Made by a program: the position numbers and the translations under genes. Below, one piece after another: positions 5,896 to 13,846 of a stretch of DNA of 17,192 bases. The stretch's first letter is position 1; every line of letters starts with the position of its first letter. The DNA comes from Deltaproteobacteria bacterium (lineage in GTDB: Bacteria > Myxococcota_A > UBA796): NCBI GenBank assembly GCA_002707085.1, contig PALY01000029.1:1-17192 (forward strand), read 5' to 3'. The notes under the pieces were generated by a model, which was not told the DNA's origin, made no database searches, and saw only the letters and a list, made by a program, of their open reading frames with translations.

Positions 5896-8454
5896 ATGTC
5901 GATCTCTTATCGCCATTCTGACGACCCGTCAGGCCAGGACTGGTCACAGTCTCGCTTCGCAAGTGTAAAGGACGCAGACGACTTCTCACGTTGGAAGACG
6001 TGCTGTGTTTCCATATGCTTCAGCATCTGCCTTTTCAGTGGCCAGCCAGGTACTGCACAAGCTGCACCTTCAGGTTCGACCGTTGACGCATCCGTCGCCG
6101 CCAAGGTTTCTCCCCCCGTCCTGTTGCAACAGGTGGATCTCAGCTATCCCGATGCCGCAAAAGCCTCAGGTGACCACGGCGATGTACACATACTGGTTGA
6201 TGTGGATGCTTCCGGTAAGGTCATTTCCGCACGCTTTGAGAAAGGCGCCGCGGTTTTTCGAGAAGTCTCCATGGAGACTGCATCGCGTTTGATCTTCTCT
6301 CCGGCCACCCTGAACGGTGTTCCCGTGGCGGCCACCACCCGCGTGTCCTTCCATTTTGCTCCTCCCGATGGGTCGTCCCGTGCGATGAGCGACACTCCAC
6401 ATGCAGAAATGATCGTTCACTCCACGAATCCGGATCTCAAAGACACCCGAGCCCGGACCACACTGGATGAAGAAGCACTGGAGAAAACAGCCGGCGAAGA
6501 TCTCGCGAACACCATTTCACAGGTAGCCGGTGTCCGGATGGCTGGAACAGCCGCGGATTCCTCCAAACCCATTATTCGCGGGCAACAGGAACGACGCCTG
6601 CTTGTATTGAATGACGGTGTCCGCCACGAGAGCCAGAAGTGGGGACCGGACCATGCCACCGAAATCGATCCGTTTTCGGCGGGATCAATCAGTGTGATTC
6701 GTGGAGCAGCAGGCGCACGCTACGGGCCTTACGCCATTGGTGGTGTGATTCTCGTAGACCCTCCAGCCATGCGAACCGACCCGGGAATTACAGGCAAAAT
6801 TCTTACCTCCTACAACACCAATGGACGACGACCATACGCAGCACTTCGTCTCGATGCTGGTTCCGAATCTGGGTTGTCGACGAGAGTGGAAGGCAACGCG
6901 GCGATTGGTGCCACCCAGACGACCCCCGACTACCTCCTGGGCAATACCGCATCAAAAACGTGGAACATTGGTGGGGCGATTGCGTATGACTGGGATGGTG
7001 GGAATGTACGCGCGAGTTGGCACCACCACGACTTTAAAGCCGGCATCTTTTATGGCCTGAGTCACGCCACACCCGACGAGTTTATTGATCAATTCAATGC
7101 AGATCGTCCTGTCACTGCGGATGTATGGGAGTCTTCATACGAAATGAGTCGGCCGTACCAGGATGTGACTCACGACATTGGGATCTTGCGCACGGAGATG
7201 GACGTAGATTGGGGAAGCATAGAAGCCTTCTATGCCTTTCAAATCAACCTACGGGAGGAGTTTGAACACGCCCGAAGAGACATTTCGGGCCCACAATACG
7301 ATTTCACATTGCGTACCCACTCCATCGACACACTGTACAGTCACCCCACCGCTTTACTTGGAATCGGTGAACTCGAAGGTGGTGCGGGAGTACAAGGCGG
7401 CTTCCAAGAAAATGTATACCGAGGATGGTCTCTGATACCAAACTATCGGAGTTTCTCGGGTGGGTTGTTCGTGTACGAGCGCCTGTCATTACAACGGATA
7501 GATATCGAAGCGGGCGCACGCGCAGATGCACTGACCCGTGCCGCGTACCTTCGCGACAACGACTATGATGCACACGTCCGAAGAGGCACACTGGACACTG
7601 ATAATTGTGAAGAGCTTGAGCAGAAGGCCCGTTGTCCGGCGGACTACAAAGCCTCCTCATTCTCGATAGGCACCCTGGTTCATGTCATTCCCAAGCGTCT
7701 TGACCTGAAGCTTGACCTCTCAACCGCCACACGGTTTCCCAATGTCGATGAGCTCTACATGCTCGGCAGTGCACCGACATTTCCCGTGTATGCGACCGGT
7801 CACCCCGACCTCGGTACCGAAACGGTATGGAACAGTTCTCTCACCGCAGGACTCCGGACCGATTTGGTAGAAGCGGAAGGATCGGTCTATGGCCAGCACG
7901 TCAACGATTATATCTATTTCGCACCAGAGCTGAACGATTCAGGTGAACCTCGATTTGATGTCACCATTCAAGGCACTTGGCCAAGCTGGGGGTTCCAGCC
8001 CATTGACGCCACATTTTACGGGTTCGACGGCTCAGTCAATCTGGGACCATATTCTCCTGTCGGCCTAAAGGTCCTTGGTGGACTCGTTCGTGCCGAAGAT
8101 CGAGACACCGGCGATCAGCTCATCGGAACGCCAGCAGACCATGTAAAAGTGGCACTGCTGGGCCGAATTCCTCCGACTGGGGCCATGCAAAAAGTAGAAC
8201 TGCACGTCAGTTCCGAAGTCGTTGCTTCTCAATCCCGTGTCGAACCCAGTCATGACTTTGCACCGCCTCCACCGGGGTACACCTTGTTTGGTGCCGGTAT
8301 CGACACCGAGATTGGTCGACGTCAACCGGTCCGTGTAGGCGTGGATGCCCACAATCTCCTCAATACCGCCTACCGCGAATACTCAAGCCTGCTTCGATAC
8401 TACGCCAACCAGCCCGGGCGTGACGTGCGCGTGCGCGTCGGCATGGATTTCTAA
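5896..8454 (+). CDS. TonB-dependent receptor with N-terminal TonB C-terminal domain, probable zinc/metal receptor
   Basis: 852 residues from ATG 5896, chosen because AGGAG lies 8 nt upstream; an in-frame TTG at 5848 lies inside the operator. Residues about 34-56 are a signal peptide core (CCVSICFSICLFSG, cleavage after AQA) behind a long polar N-region. Residues about 73-156 are a TonB_C domain: 'YPDAAKASGDHGDVHILVDVDASGKV', then FSPATLNGVPV and a final strand SFHF. About 185-292 is the plug domain (RGQQERRLLVLNDG, KWGPDHATEIDPF, SVIRGAAGARYG, IGGVILVD). The rest is the beta barrel, ending in the typical C-terminal Phe (VRVGMDF). The GPDHATEIDPF plug style and HHH/His-rich loops resemble ZnuD-like and Bacteroidota zinc-type receptors. 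It would import a metal or metallophore across the outer membrane using ExbB/ExbD energy. The next gene is a His-cluster lipoprotein 53 bp downstream, probably in the same operon. Confidence 0.92.
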   Translation: MSISYRHSDDPSGQDWSQSRFASVKDADDFSRWKTCCVSICFSICLFSGQPGTAQAAPSGSTVDASVAAKVSPPVLLQQVDLSYPDAAKASGDHGDVHILVDVDASGKVISARFEKGAAVFREVSMETASRLIFSPATLNGVPVAATTRVSFHFAPPDGSSRAMSDTPHAEMIVHSTNPDLKDTRARTTLDEEALEKTAGEDLANTISQVAGVRMAGTAADSSKPIIRGQQERRLLVLNDGVRHESQKWGPDHATEIDPFSAGSISVIRGAAGARYGPYAIGGVILVDPPAMRTDPGITGKILTSYNTNGRRPYAALRLDAGSESGLSTRVEGNAAIGATQTTPDYLLGNTASKTWNIGGAIAYDWDGGNVRASWHHHDFKAGIFYGLSHATPDEFIDQFNADRPVTADVWESSYEMSRPYQDVTHDIGILRTEMDVDWGSIEAFYAFQINLREEFEHARRDISGPQYDFTLRTHSIDTLYSHPTALLGIGELEGGAGVQGGFQENVYRGWSLIPNYRSFSGGLFVYERLSLQRIDIEAGARADALTRAAYLRDNDYDAHVRRGTLDTDNCEELEQKARCPADYKASSFSIGTLVHVIPKRLDLKLDLSTATRFPNVDELYMLGSAPTFPVYATGHPDLGTETVWNSSLTAGLRTDLVEAEGSVYGQHVNDYIYFAPELNDSGEPRFDVTIQGTWPSWGFQPIDATFYGFDGSVNLGPYSPVGLKVLGGLVRAEDRDTGDQLIGTPADHVKVALLGRIPPTGAMQKVELHVSSEVVASQSRVEPSHDFAPPPPGYTLFGAGIDTEIGRRQPVRVGVDAHNLLNTAYREYSSLLRYYANQPGRDVRVRVGMDF

Positions 8455-8507
8455 CGTTCACCGTAATCTTTAACTTTAACTCAACCCCAACTCTCAATGG
8501 AGTTCTC

Positions 8508-9122
8508 ATGAAACTACTATCCTCACTTACACCGCTTCTTCTTCTGTCATTATCTGCATGTTCTGATGTCGAAAAAGAAGAAGATGATCACCACCACCAC
8601 GATCACGAAGTCATGACAGCCGTTGTCCTGCACTTCACTGCTGACGACGGAACTGAACTCGAGTTCACCTGGAGTGATGCAGACAACGATGCAGATCCTG
8701 TCATCGATGACATCGTCCTTCAAGACGCATCGGACTACACTTTGTCGCTATCATTCCTCAACGAACTTGAGGATCCCATCGAAGACGTGACTCCAGAAAT
8801 CGCAGACGAAGATGATGAGCACCAAGTCTTCATCACTGGTTCTGCCGTTGATGGTCCAGCAACCGAATCGAATGCCGATGCATTGGTTGGACACGCCTAC
8901 GCCGATGAAGATGTCAACGGATTGCCGATTGGCTTGGACAACGACATCACCACCTTGGGCACCGGCTCTGGTGAGTTCACTGTGACATTGCGCCACATGC
9001 CACTACAAAGCGGAAATTCTATCAAGACTGAGAGCGCTGCAGGTGACGTAGCCAGTGGCGGATTTTCTGCGATTGGTGGCGACAACGATGTTCAGGTCAC
9101 TTTCGACATCTCTGTAGAGTAA
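8508..9122 (+). CDS. Acidic lipoprotein with His cluster, TonB-receptor partner
   Basis: 204 residues, with GGAG 5 nt before the ATG. The signal peptide ends in a lipobox, LSAC, with Cys18 as the lipidation site. Directly after it is an acidic metal-binding-looking stretch, DDHHHHDHE (26-34). The body is very rich in Asp/Glu and in predicted beta strands; recognisable blocks are LHFTADDGTELEFTWSDAD, LSLSFLNELEDP, and DEDDEHQVF. These blocks closely resemble the short lipoproteins (often labelled 'type 1 periplasmic binding fold') encoded beside TonB-dependent receptors in Bacteroidota. A role as a surface or periplasmic metal-capturing partner of the upstream receptor is inferred from the His cluster and the operon. 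It ends just before a strong terminator. The family resemblance is from memory and not computed. Confidence 0.85.
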   Translation: MKLLSSLTPLLLLSLSACSDVEKEEDDHHHHDHEVMTAVVLHFTADDGTELEFTWSDADNDADPVIDDIVLQDASDYTLSLSFLNELEDPIEDVTPEIADEDDEHQVFITGSAVDGPATESNADALVGHAYADEDVNGLPIGLDNDITTLGTGSGEFTVTLRHMPLQSGNSIKTESAAGDVASGGFSAIGGDNDVQVTFDISVE

Positions 9123-9148
9123 GTTCACCCGAACAGGTGAATCACCAT

Positions 9149-9181
9149 AAAACCCCATCCTTGACCAAGGATGGGGTTTTT
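9149..9181 (+). terminator. Strong bidirectional rho-independent terminator
   Basis: AAAACCCCATCCTT (9149-9162) pairs perfectly with AAGGATGGGGTTTT (9167-9180) across the loop GACC and runs into TTTTT. The run of A before the stem gives a T-run on the other strand as well. It therefore serves both the receptor-lipoprotein operon (plus) and the converging Fur-family gene (minus). Confidence 0.95.
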
Positions 9182-9206
9182 CGTGCAAGGTTACAGAACG
9201 AAAAAG

Positions 9207-9656
9207 CTACGCAGACTTCTCCGTGCAAACACCGCAGATTCCAGTAATGCGGATGTGAAATTCCGCCTTGATTAAGGCTGGGGGCAGTTCCCCATTTTTT
9301 GCACGCACCTCAAGTGACGGCAAACAAGTGATATCTCCACAGTCCTCACAGAGAAAGTGCGGATGATCATCCTTGGCTGTGCGACGGGCATCCTGCAATT
9401 CGTAACGCCACACTCGATCACCAAGAGCCATCCGACGAAGAATGCCCACTCCGGCAAGATCGGAAAGCACACGCCAAATAGACGCCTTATCGTACATCCC
9501 AGAACCAAGAAGACCCATGACCTCTTCGTGGGTCATGGGCGATTTTTGCTCACGCAGGGCAAGAAGCACAGCTATTCGCTGTGCTGTCGCACGCATCCCT
9601 TGAGCCTTCAAGAGTCCGCGCGCTTCGTCCTGTACTTTGGTACGTTTTGTAGACAT
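9207..9656 (-). CDS. Fur-family transcriptional regulator, Zur-like
   Basis: 149 residues. The N-terminal half is the winged helix (GMRATAQRIAVLLAL, then the recognition helix in KASIWRVLSDLAGVGIL, 57-73). The C-terminal half is the dimerisation/metal domain: DDHPHFLCEDCGD (His98, His100, Cys103, Cys106) and GICGVC (Cys141, Cys144). The two CxxC pairs form the structural zinc site typical of Fur, PerR and Zur. Fur proteins repress metal-uptake genes when loaded with metal. Its position converging on a metal-type receptor operon, with Fur-style palindromes in front of that operon, makes Zur the best guess, though iron (Fur) or peroxide (PerR) cannot be excluded. The ribosome site (GGAAA) is weak. 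The gene follows the small lipoprotein ORF and is probably in one transcript with it. Confidence 0.88.
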   Translation of the reverse strand: MSTKRTKVQDEARGLLKAQGMRATAQRIAVLLALREQKSPMTHEEVMGLLGSGMYDKASIWRVLSDLAGVGILRRMALGDRVWRYELQDARRTAKDDHPHFLCEDCGDITCLPSLEVRAKNGELPPALIKAEFHIRITGICGVCTEKSA

Positions 9657-9777
9657 GATTTCCGTGCATCTATCTAACCTTCATGGTCATCATGTCGAAT
9701 GCTTACTGCTCGTCCTCGTGTGAGTCTTCTTCACACACGCCTTCTTCATTTTCATGTTCTTCTTCATCTTCGTGTTC

Positions 9778-9921
9778 TTATTCATCACCATGATCGTCGT
9801 GATGTTCGATGTGACACACAAGACCATCTTCACAGTCTTCATCGGTGGTGCAGGAGTCGCCGACCTTTCCAGCAGCGACACAGCCACCGAGTGTAAGTGC
9901 AGTAAAAAAATTGGTTTTCAT
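9778..9921 (-). CDS. Small Cys/His-rich lipoprotein ORF, interrupted by in-frame TAA
   Basis: 47 codons from the ATG at 9921 (minus), with GGAG 6 nt upstream. The short hydrophobic N-terminus FFTALTLGGC ends in a plausible lipobox (LGGC, Cys14). It is followed by GDSCTTDEDCEDGLVCHIEH, a Cys-spaced motif common in secreted proteins of myxobacteria-like organisms, then a His/Asp/Glu tail. The TAA at 9778-9780 is followed in the same frame by 24 more codons to 9703 with the same character (12 Glu, 3 Asp, 3 His, 1 Cys). That extra Cys would bring the mature domain from three to four Cys outside the lipid site. The product is probably a metal-binding lipoprotein truncated by a nonsense change. The gene is too short for usual gene-finding cut-offs and sits just upstream of the Fur-family gene. 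Confidence 0.6.
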   Translation of the reverse strand: MKTNFFTALTLGGCVAAGKVGDSCTTDEDCEDGLVCHIEHHDDHGDE

Positions 9922-9962
9922 CGACTTCTCCGTGAAAAACGGCAGTGCAGAACAACACCGTC

Positions 9963-9993
9963 ACGATGGTCACCCTTCACCAACGATAGTCAC
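9963..9993. repeat. Direct repeat of 11 bp spaced 20 bp
   Basis: ACGATGGTCAC (9963-9973) and ACGATAGTCAC (9983-9993) differ at one base and are exactly 20 bp apart, two helical turns. An additional GTCAC is at 9960-9964. They lie 40-70 bp upstream of the small lipoprotein start on the minus strand, a position suited to a regulator of the lipoprotein-fur transcript. The function is a guess. Confidence 0.35.
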
Positions 9994-10030
9994 GACGAAA
10001 CGGCGTTCTCTTCCACCTGGATAAGCAGTC

Positions 10031-11890
10031 CTATATGGACGAACAGATTCCGTTGAGTCGCGCCAAAAACGCTTGGACCTCTACATCAGCGCTGGTAAAG
10101 GCGAAACCAACATCGTTAAAAAATACGCTCTCTGAACGATTCAAGTTCAGCGGTTCTCCATGATAGGTGCGAACACCACCCGCTTGTTCTTCCACCATTA
10201 AAGCGACTGCTGCCAAATCCCAGATCGCACACCCACTCTTGGCCTTCTTTGTCGCCTTGATATACACACTGTTGGGTTCGGTAAGCACCTGCAGGCCGTT
10301 CATCACTGCACCACCGACAAAACGGATATCGAAGTGTTCTTTGATGTGTGCGTAATAGGGGTACGTGGGCAGACTTCGGTCGGCAAACCACGTGATGAGT
10401 CTCGCATCACTCCCTGTGCTGTTCAAAGCTGGCAGTCGCTCACCATTCAGGGTGACTCCTCTGCCCGTCACCGACTCATACAATTTGTCATGCACAGAAT
10501 CATAAACAGCCGCCAAAATGGGTCTTCCCGACTGTGACACCAAGGCAATTGACGTGGAGTAACCTGGGTTACCATCAATAAAATACTGGGTCCCATCCAA
10601 GGGGTCGATGGTCCAAAAAGCATGTTTAGTTAGCCGGCTATCGTCTTGGTCACCCTCTTCGGCCAACACACCCAAGTCGTATCGTTCAATCGTTGGCTGA
10701 AGAATACCAAGGATGATGGCCTGAGCTTGAATGTCAATCTCGGTCACCACATCGGCAGCCCGACTGTCAAAGCCCTTGGACCCCACCTCCAACGGCCGAC
10801 CCCGATTCTCCTGTATGAAGCGACCCGCAGCCAAGCATGCCTCTCGCGCAGCCTGTGTCAGCTCTTTGGTCATATCGTCGATGGCTCGTTCAGTGGTGGC
10901 ATCACTGTAGTCAGTGAGTTTCCGATGCCCCGGACTCCAACCCAACATAAAGCGCTGAAAGTCCGCCCAAGCCACGGTGTACAGCGACCGCCATTCAGCT
11001 TCAAGGGCAGTCGAATCGACATCGTCAGGCAGACTTTCGCGCAACGCAGAGAAGTAAACATCCAGCAGTTTTCCCTCAAGGCGTTCACATTCAGGCCCGC
11101 TCAAGCAGCTGCCAACAAAATAGGCCACGTCTTTCATGGCTGCACCATGTCCGACGTACTGAAAGTCCACAGCCGCCACCCGATCATGATCGTGGGTAAA
11201 GAGGAAATTGGCCAACTTCGCATCACCATGGACCAGTGTTGGAAAAGCACCACAGCGCAGCCGTGCATCCAACAATGAAGCAAAATGATGAAGGCGAGCG
11301 CCCTCTATATTGGCCAACTCTTCAGGGCGGGTTTCCAAATGCCAGTAGGTTCCGCAGGGCCACAGCCCCGGAGCCGACTCACCCAAGAATTGAGCATGAA
11401 AGTGGGCCAACCATCTCAACACTACGGATATTTCCGACCATGACGTGTCGTAGAGCGCTCGGTGAAAACCCCGTGTCGACAAGTCTTCCAACAACAAGAA
11501 CAGTTCGCCGCCTTCTTCAAAGGCATCCAAACATGTTGGGGTGGGTGAAGCTGCTGACACCTGTTGATTTTGGTGCTGATACCAATGGGTCTCGACCTGA
11601 TATGACCGCACCTTTCGGTCCCTCGAAATGGAGGTCGCGAAGCCACGGGGATGGACCAATTCATCGGGAATCGTAATGTGTTTAACGATCACGGATGAAT
11701 GGTCACCACCTTGCAAAAACACACGCGAAAGTGTGCCGTAATTGTTCCACAACGGCTGAATAAGCTCTGTCCGAGCAATGTCATCGGCCTGGGTCAGTCG
11801 CAAGATTCGGTCGCGGACATCTGGATGCATGAACACCTGATATTGGTGTAGCGCGAGGGGTTCAAGTGAGAAGGCGCATGGGTCCGACAT
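10031..11890 (-). CDS. Fusion: APH/EcKL-type kinase plus inositol-monophosphatase-family phosphatase
   Basis: 619 residues from ATG 11890; an in-frame TTG at 11905 is an alternative start and neither has a good ribosome site. Residues about 1-340 have an aminoglycoside-phosphotransferase/ecdysteroid-kinase-like fold: Lys70 in VIVKH, hinge LFLLLEDLS (about 130), catalytic loop HGDAKLANF (His221, Asp223, Asn228) and metal-binding VDFQ (Asp242). Residues about 345-619 are an IMPase/CysQ-type Mg2+-dependent phosphatase: VTEID, AEEG (Glu411/412), [10 protein letters not shown] (Asp429, Asp432), and CAIWDLAA (Trp557, Asp558). All catalytic residues are intact in both halves, so one chain appears able both to phosphorylate a small molecule and to remove phosphate. 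No transmembrane or signal segment, so it is cytoplasmic. The substrate is unknown; neighbouring glycoside/glycerate genes suggest a sugar or polyol. It is divergent from the DUF4846 gene with a 57-bp gap. Confidence 0.9.
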   Translation of the reverse strand: MSDPCAFSLEPLALHQYQVFMHPDVRDRILRLTQADDIARTELIQPLWNNYGTLSRVFLQGGDHSSVIVKHITIPDELVHPRGFATSISRDRKVRSYQVETHWYQHQNQQVSAASPTPTCLDAFEEGGELFLLLEDLSTRGFHRALYDTSWSEISVVLRWLAHFHAQFLGESAPGLWPCGTYWHLETRPEELANIEGARLHHFASLLDARLRCGAFPTLVHGDAKLANFLFTHDHDRVAAVDFQYVGHGAAMKDVAYFVGSCLSGPECERLEGKLLDVYFSALRESLPDDVDSTALEAEWRSLYTVAWADFQRFMLGWSPGHRKLTDYSDATTERAIDDMTKELTQAAREACLAAGRFIQENRGRPLEVGSKGFDSRAADVVTEIDIQAQAIILGILQPTIERYDLGVLAEEGDQDDSRLTKHAFWTIDPLDGTQYFIDGNPGYSTSIALVSQSGRPILAAVYDSVHDKLYESVTGRGVTLNGERLPALNSTGSDARLITWFADRSLPTYPYYAHIKEHFDIRFVGGAVMNGLQVLTEPNSVYIKATKKAKSGCAIWDLAAVALMVEEQAGGVRTYHGEPLNLNRSESVFFNDVGFAFTSADVEVQAFLARLNGICSSI

Positions 11891-11947
11891 GTCAAAATGG
11901 TGCAACCAGGGTGACTATAAGTCGGCGACGATCCGTTCCACTGGACA

Positions 11948-12805
11948 ATGATGAACATGAAAAAAGTACAGCGACTGCTCGCTACGATGGCTGTCGGCCT
12001 AACCCTCAGCCTCACCGCTGAGGCCGGCACCCACGCCTGGCTACCGCTTCTGAAATCGACCTCACCCACAGAACCAATCAGCCAACGCTATGATCCACCC
12101 ACCGGATACCATCGGGTGGCGGCAGAGCCACATTCATTCGCTGCCTGGCTACGAACACTACCCATCCGCACCGACCGGATGAACGTGCTGTCATACAAAG
12201 ATGAGCCACTCAATCGGCCCAGTGCAGGCATCGTGGCCATCGATGTCGGTGACCGAGACCTGATGCAGTGTGCTGACTCGATCATTCGACTTCACGCAGA
12301 GTACCTGTGGGCGTATGGGCGACAGAATGAGGCCGCATATCGGTTCACCAGCGGTGATGAAACCCAGTGGGCTGACTGGGTGTCCGGCGAACGCTTTCAA
12401 ATCAACGGCAGCGGCGTGACGCGCACAAAGGGCAAACCTCGAACCGCTTCACATGCGGTCTATCGACGCTGGCTCGACCTGGTTTTCACCTATGCAGGAA
12501 CGAGATCATTGGCCCGGGATGCCGCTCGACCCTCAGTGGATGCTGCAGTCGAGCCAGGAGAATTCTATGTGGATGCGGGTTCTCCCGGTCACGCGGTGAT
12601 CGTTCTGGACGTGGTGACCAATGGCAGCGGTGTGCGCCTCGGTCTCTTGGGACAAGGCTTTATGCCCGCTGAAGACATTCACGTACTCCGTTCATCCCTC
12701 GCAATCGACGGTGTTTGGTTCAGGCTACCGGATCGAGAAGAAGAAGTGCTGCCCACCCCGAGCTGGAAACCCTTTGGCGCCAGCTCTCGCCGACGCCTGC
12801 ATTAG
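11948..12805 (+). CDS. Secreted DUF4846 family protein
   Basis: 285 residues from ATG 11948; ATGs at 11951 and 11957 are equally possible, and the ribosome site is weak. The signal peptide spans about residues 1-26 (LLATMAVGLTLSLTAEA, cut before G). The body matches DUF4846 in block order: PTGYHRV...SFAAWLRTLP (51-72), IDVGDRDLMQCADSIIRLHA (98-117), FTSGD, FTYAGTRSL (180-188), GSPGHAVIVLDV (211-222) and GQGFMPAEDIHVL (235-247). DUF4846 has no assigned activity that I know of. The conserved Cys108 and His215 (in GSPGHA) are striking and could form a catalytic pair, but this is speculation. It precedes the glycerate kinase gene by 70 bp, so the two may share a transcript. Confidence 0.88.
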   Translation: MMNMKKVQRLLATMAVGLTLSLTAEAGTHAWLPLLKSTSPTEPISQRYDPPTGYHRVAAEPHSFAAWLRTLPIRTDRMNVLSYKDEPLNRPSAGIVAIDVGDRDLMQCADSIIRLHAEYLWAYGRQNEAAYRFTSGDETQWADWVSGERFQINGSGVTRTKGKPRTASHAVYRRWLDLVFTYAGTRSLARDAARPSVDAAVEPGEFYVDAGSPGHAVIVLDVVTNGSGVRLGLLGQGFMPAEDIHVLRSSLAIDGVWFRLPDREEEVLPTPSWKPFGASSRRRLH

Positions 12806-12875
12806 CCAACACCACAGGTCAACACGGATCGCGGACCGATCTGGCCGACTCCTTGACGGTCGTTTACGAGTCTCC

Positions 12876-13790
12876 ATGTCCGCGCCCCAACATACCTTTC
12901 AGCATGCCCTCGACAAACTGGGCCTACCTCACGACGTGATCGATTCCCTGGACACCATCTACCGTCCGGTTGCCCAATGGATATCGAAACTAAAGGCAGA
13001 TCACAGACGACCCATCATCATTGGCGTAAATGGGGCGCAAGGTTCGGGAAAGTCGACATTTTGTGCGCTTCTCACCCCCTTGCTCTGCGAAGCGCACAAT
13101 ATTCGTACAGTCACCTTGTCCATCGATGACGTGTACCACACCCGTGACACCCGACTAAAGATGGCCCGCACGGTTCACCCATTATGTGGAATTCGAGGTG
13201 TCCCAGGAACCCATGATGTTCAGCTTGCTCACAGTGTGTTGGACCAGTTGAGTATTGCTGACGCACCACAACCGGTCTCCGTTCCCCGATTCGACAAATC
13301 GACTGATGATCGGCGATCTCCCGCGGATTGGGACATCGTTACAGGGCCGGTCGACGTTGTATTGTTTGAGGGTTGGTGTGTGGGTTGCCCGAATATACCG
13401 GAATGGAAGCAGCCATATAATGATCGGGAAGCCGCCGAGGATCCGCATGGTGTGTGGGTACGGTGGAGTGGTGAGCAGTTACAGCGAAACTATCAACCGT
13501 TGTTCGATCGGATGGATGCCTTGGTCATGATTGAGGTTCCTTCGATGGACACTGTCCGACAAGGTCGGTGGCTGCAAGAGCAACGCTTGTGGGATGCCTG
13601 CGGTATCGATCCATCATCCGTTGTGCATCCACCAGGACTCATGAGCAGGACTGAAGTTGATCAGTACGTTGCACTATTTGAACGGTACACTGAACACATG
13701 TTGGCCACCTTGCCATCTCAGGCCGATACGCTGATCGCGCGACGGGACGGGTTCAGCTACGACCTGCACCGAATCCCACCTGACCGTTGA
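12876..13790 (+). CDS. D-glycerate kinase, plant/yeast (GLYK) P-loop type
   Basis: 304 residues from ATG 12876, the first ATG that leaves a normal-length kinase; a longer frame back to 12621 would overlap the DUF4846 gene by 185 bases. Motifs in order are Walker A GAQGSGKST (53-61), LSIDDVYHT (81-89), RGVPGTHD (107-114), PRFDKS (137-142) and EGWCVG (165-170). This is the arrangement of GLYK-type D-glycerate kinases, a phosphoribulokinase/uridine-kinase-like P-loop family. It would convert D-glycerate plus ATP to phosphoglycerate (3-phosphoglycerate in characterised members). The adjacent converging phosphorylase is predicted to release D-glycerate, which strongly supports this assignment over other small-molecule kinases. 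It is encoded 70 bp after DUF4846 on the same strand. No terminator is visible in the 56-bp convergent gap after it. Confidence 0.88.
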   Translation: MSAPQHTFQHALDKLGLPHDVIDSLDTIYRPVAQWISKLKADHRRPIIIGVNGAQGSGKSTFCALLTPLLCEAHNIRTVTLSIDDVYHTRDTRLKMARTVHPLCGIRGVPGTHDVQLAHSVLDQLSIADAPQPVSVPRFDKSTDDRRSPADWDIVTGPVDVVLFEGWCVGCPNIPEWKQPYNDREAAEDPHGVWVRWSGEQLQRNYQPLFDRMDALVMIEVPSMDTVRQGRWLQEQRLWDACGIDPSSVVHPPGLMSRTEVDQYVALFERYTEHMLATLPSQADTLIARRDGFSYDLHRIPPDR

Positions 13791-13846
13791 TGGTGTTCCG
13801 CCTGTCATGACCCATCGATCAAACCACTGTGTTGACGCAGTCGGGA

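Noticed and set aside
9690..9887. 65-codon minus-strand ORF rich in Met/Lys
   Set aside because: It is the out-of-frame shadow of the small Cys/His/Glu lipoprotein ORF, which has a ribosome site and lipobox in its own frame.
10646..11278. 210-codon plus-strand open frame
   Set aside because: It is antisense to the kinase-phosphatase fusion, whose catalytic motifs are intact; the plus frame shows no recognisable domain.
12621..12875. 85-codon N-terminal extension of the glycerate kinase
   Set aside because: It overlaps the end of DUF4846 in another frame and its residues look random; the kinase has its normal length from ATG 12876.
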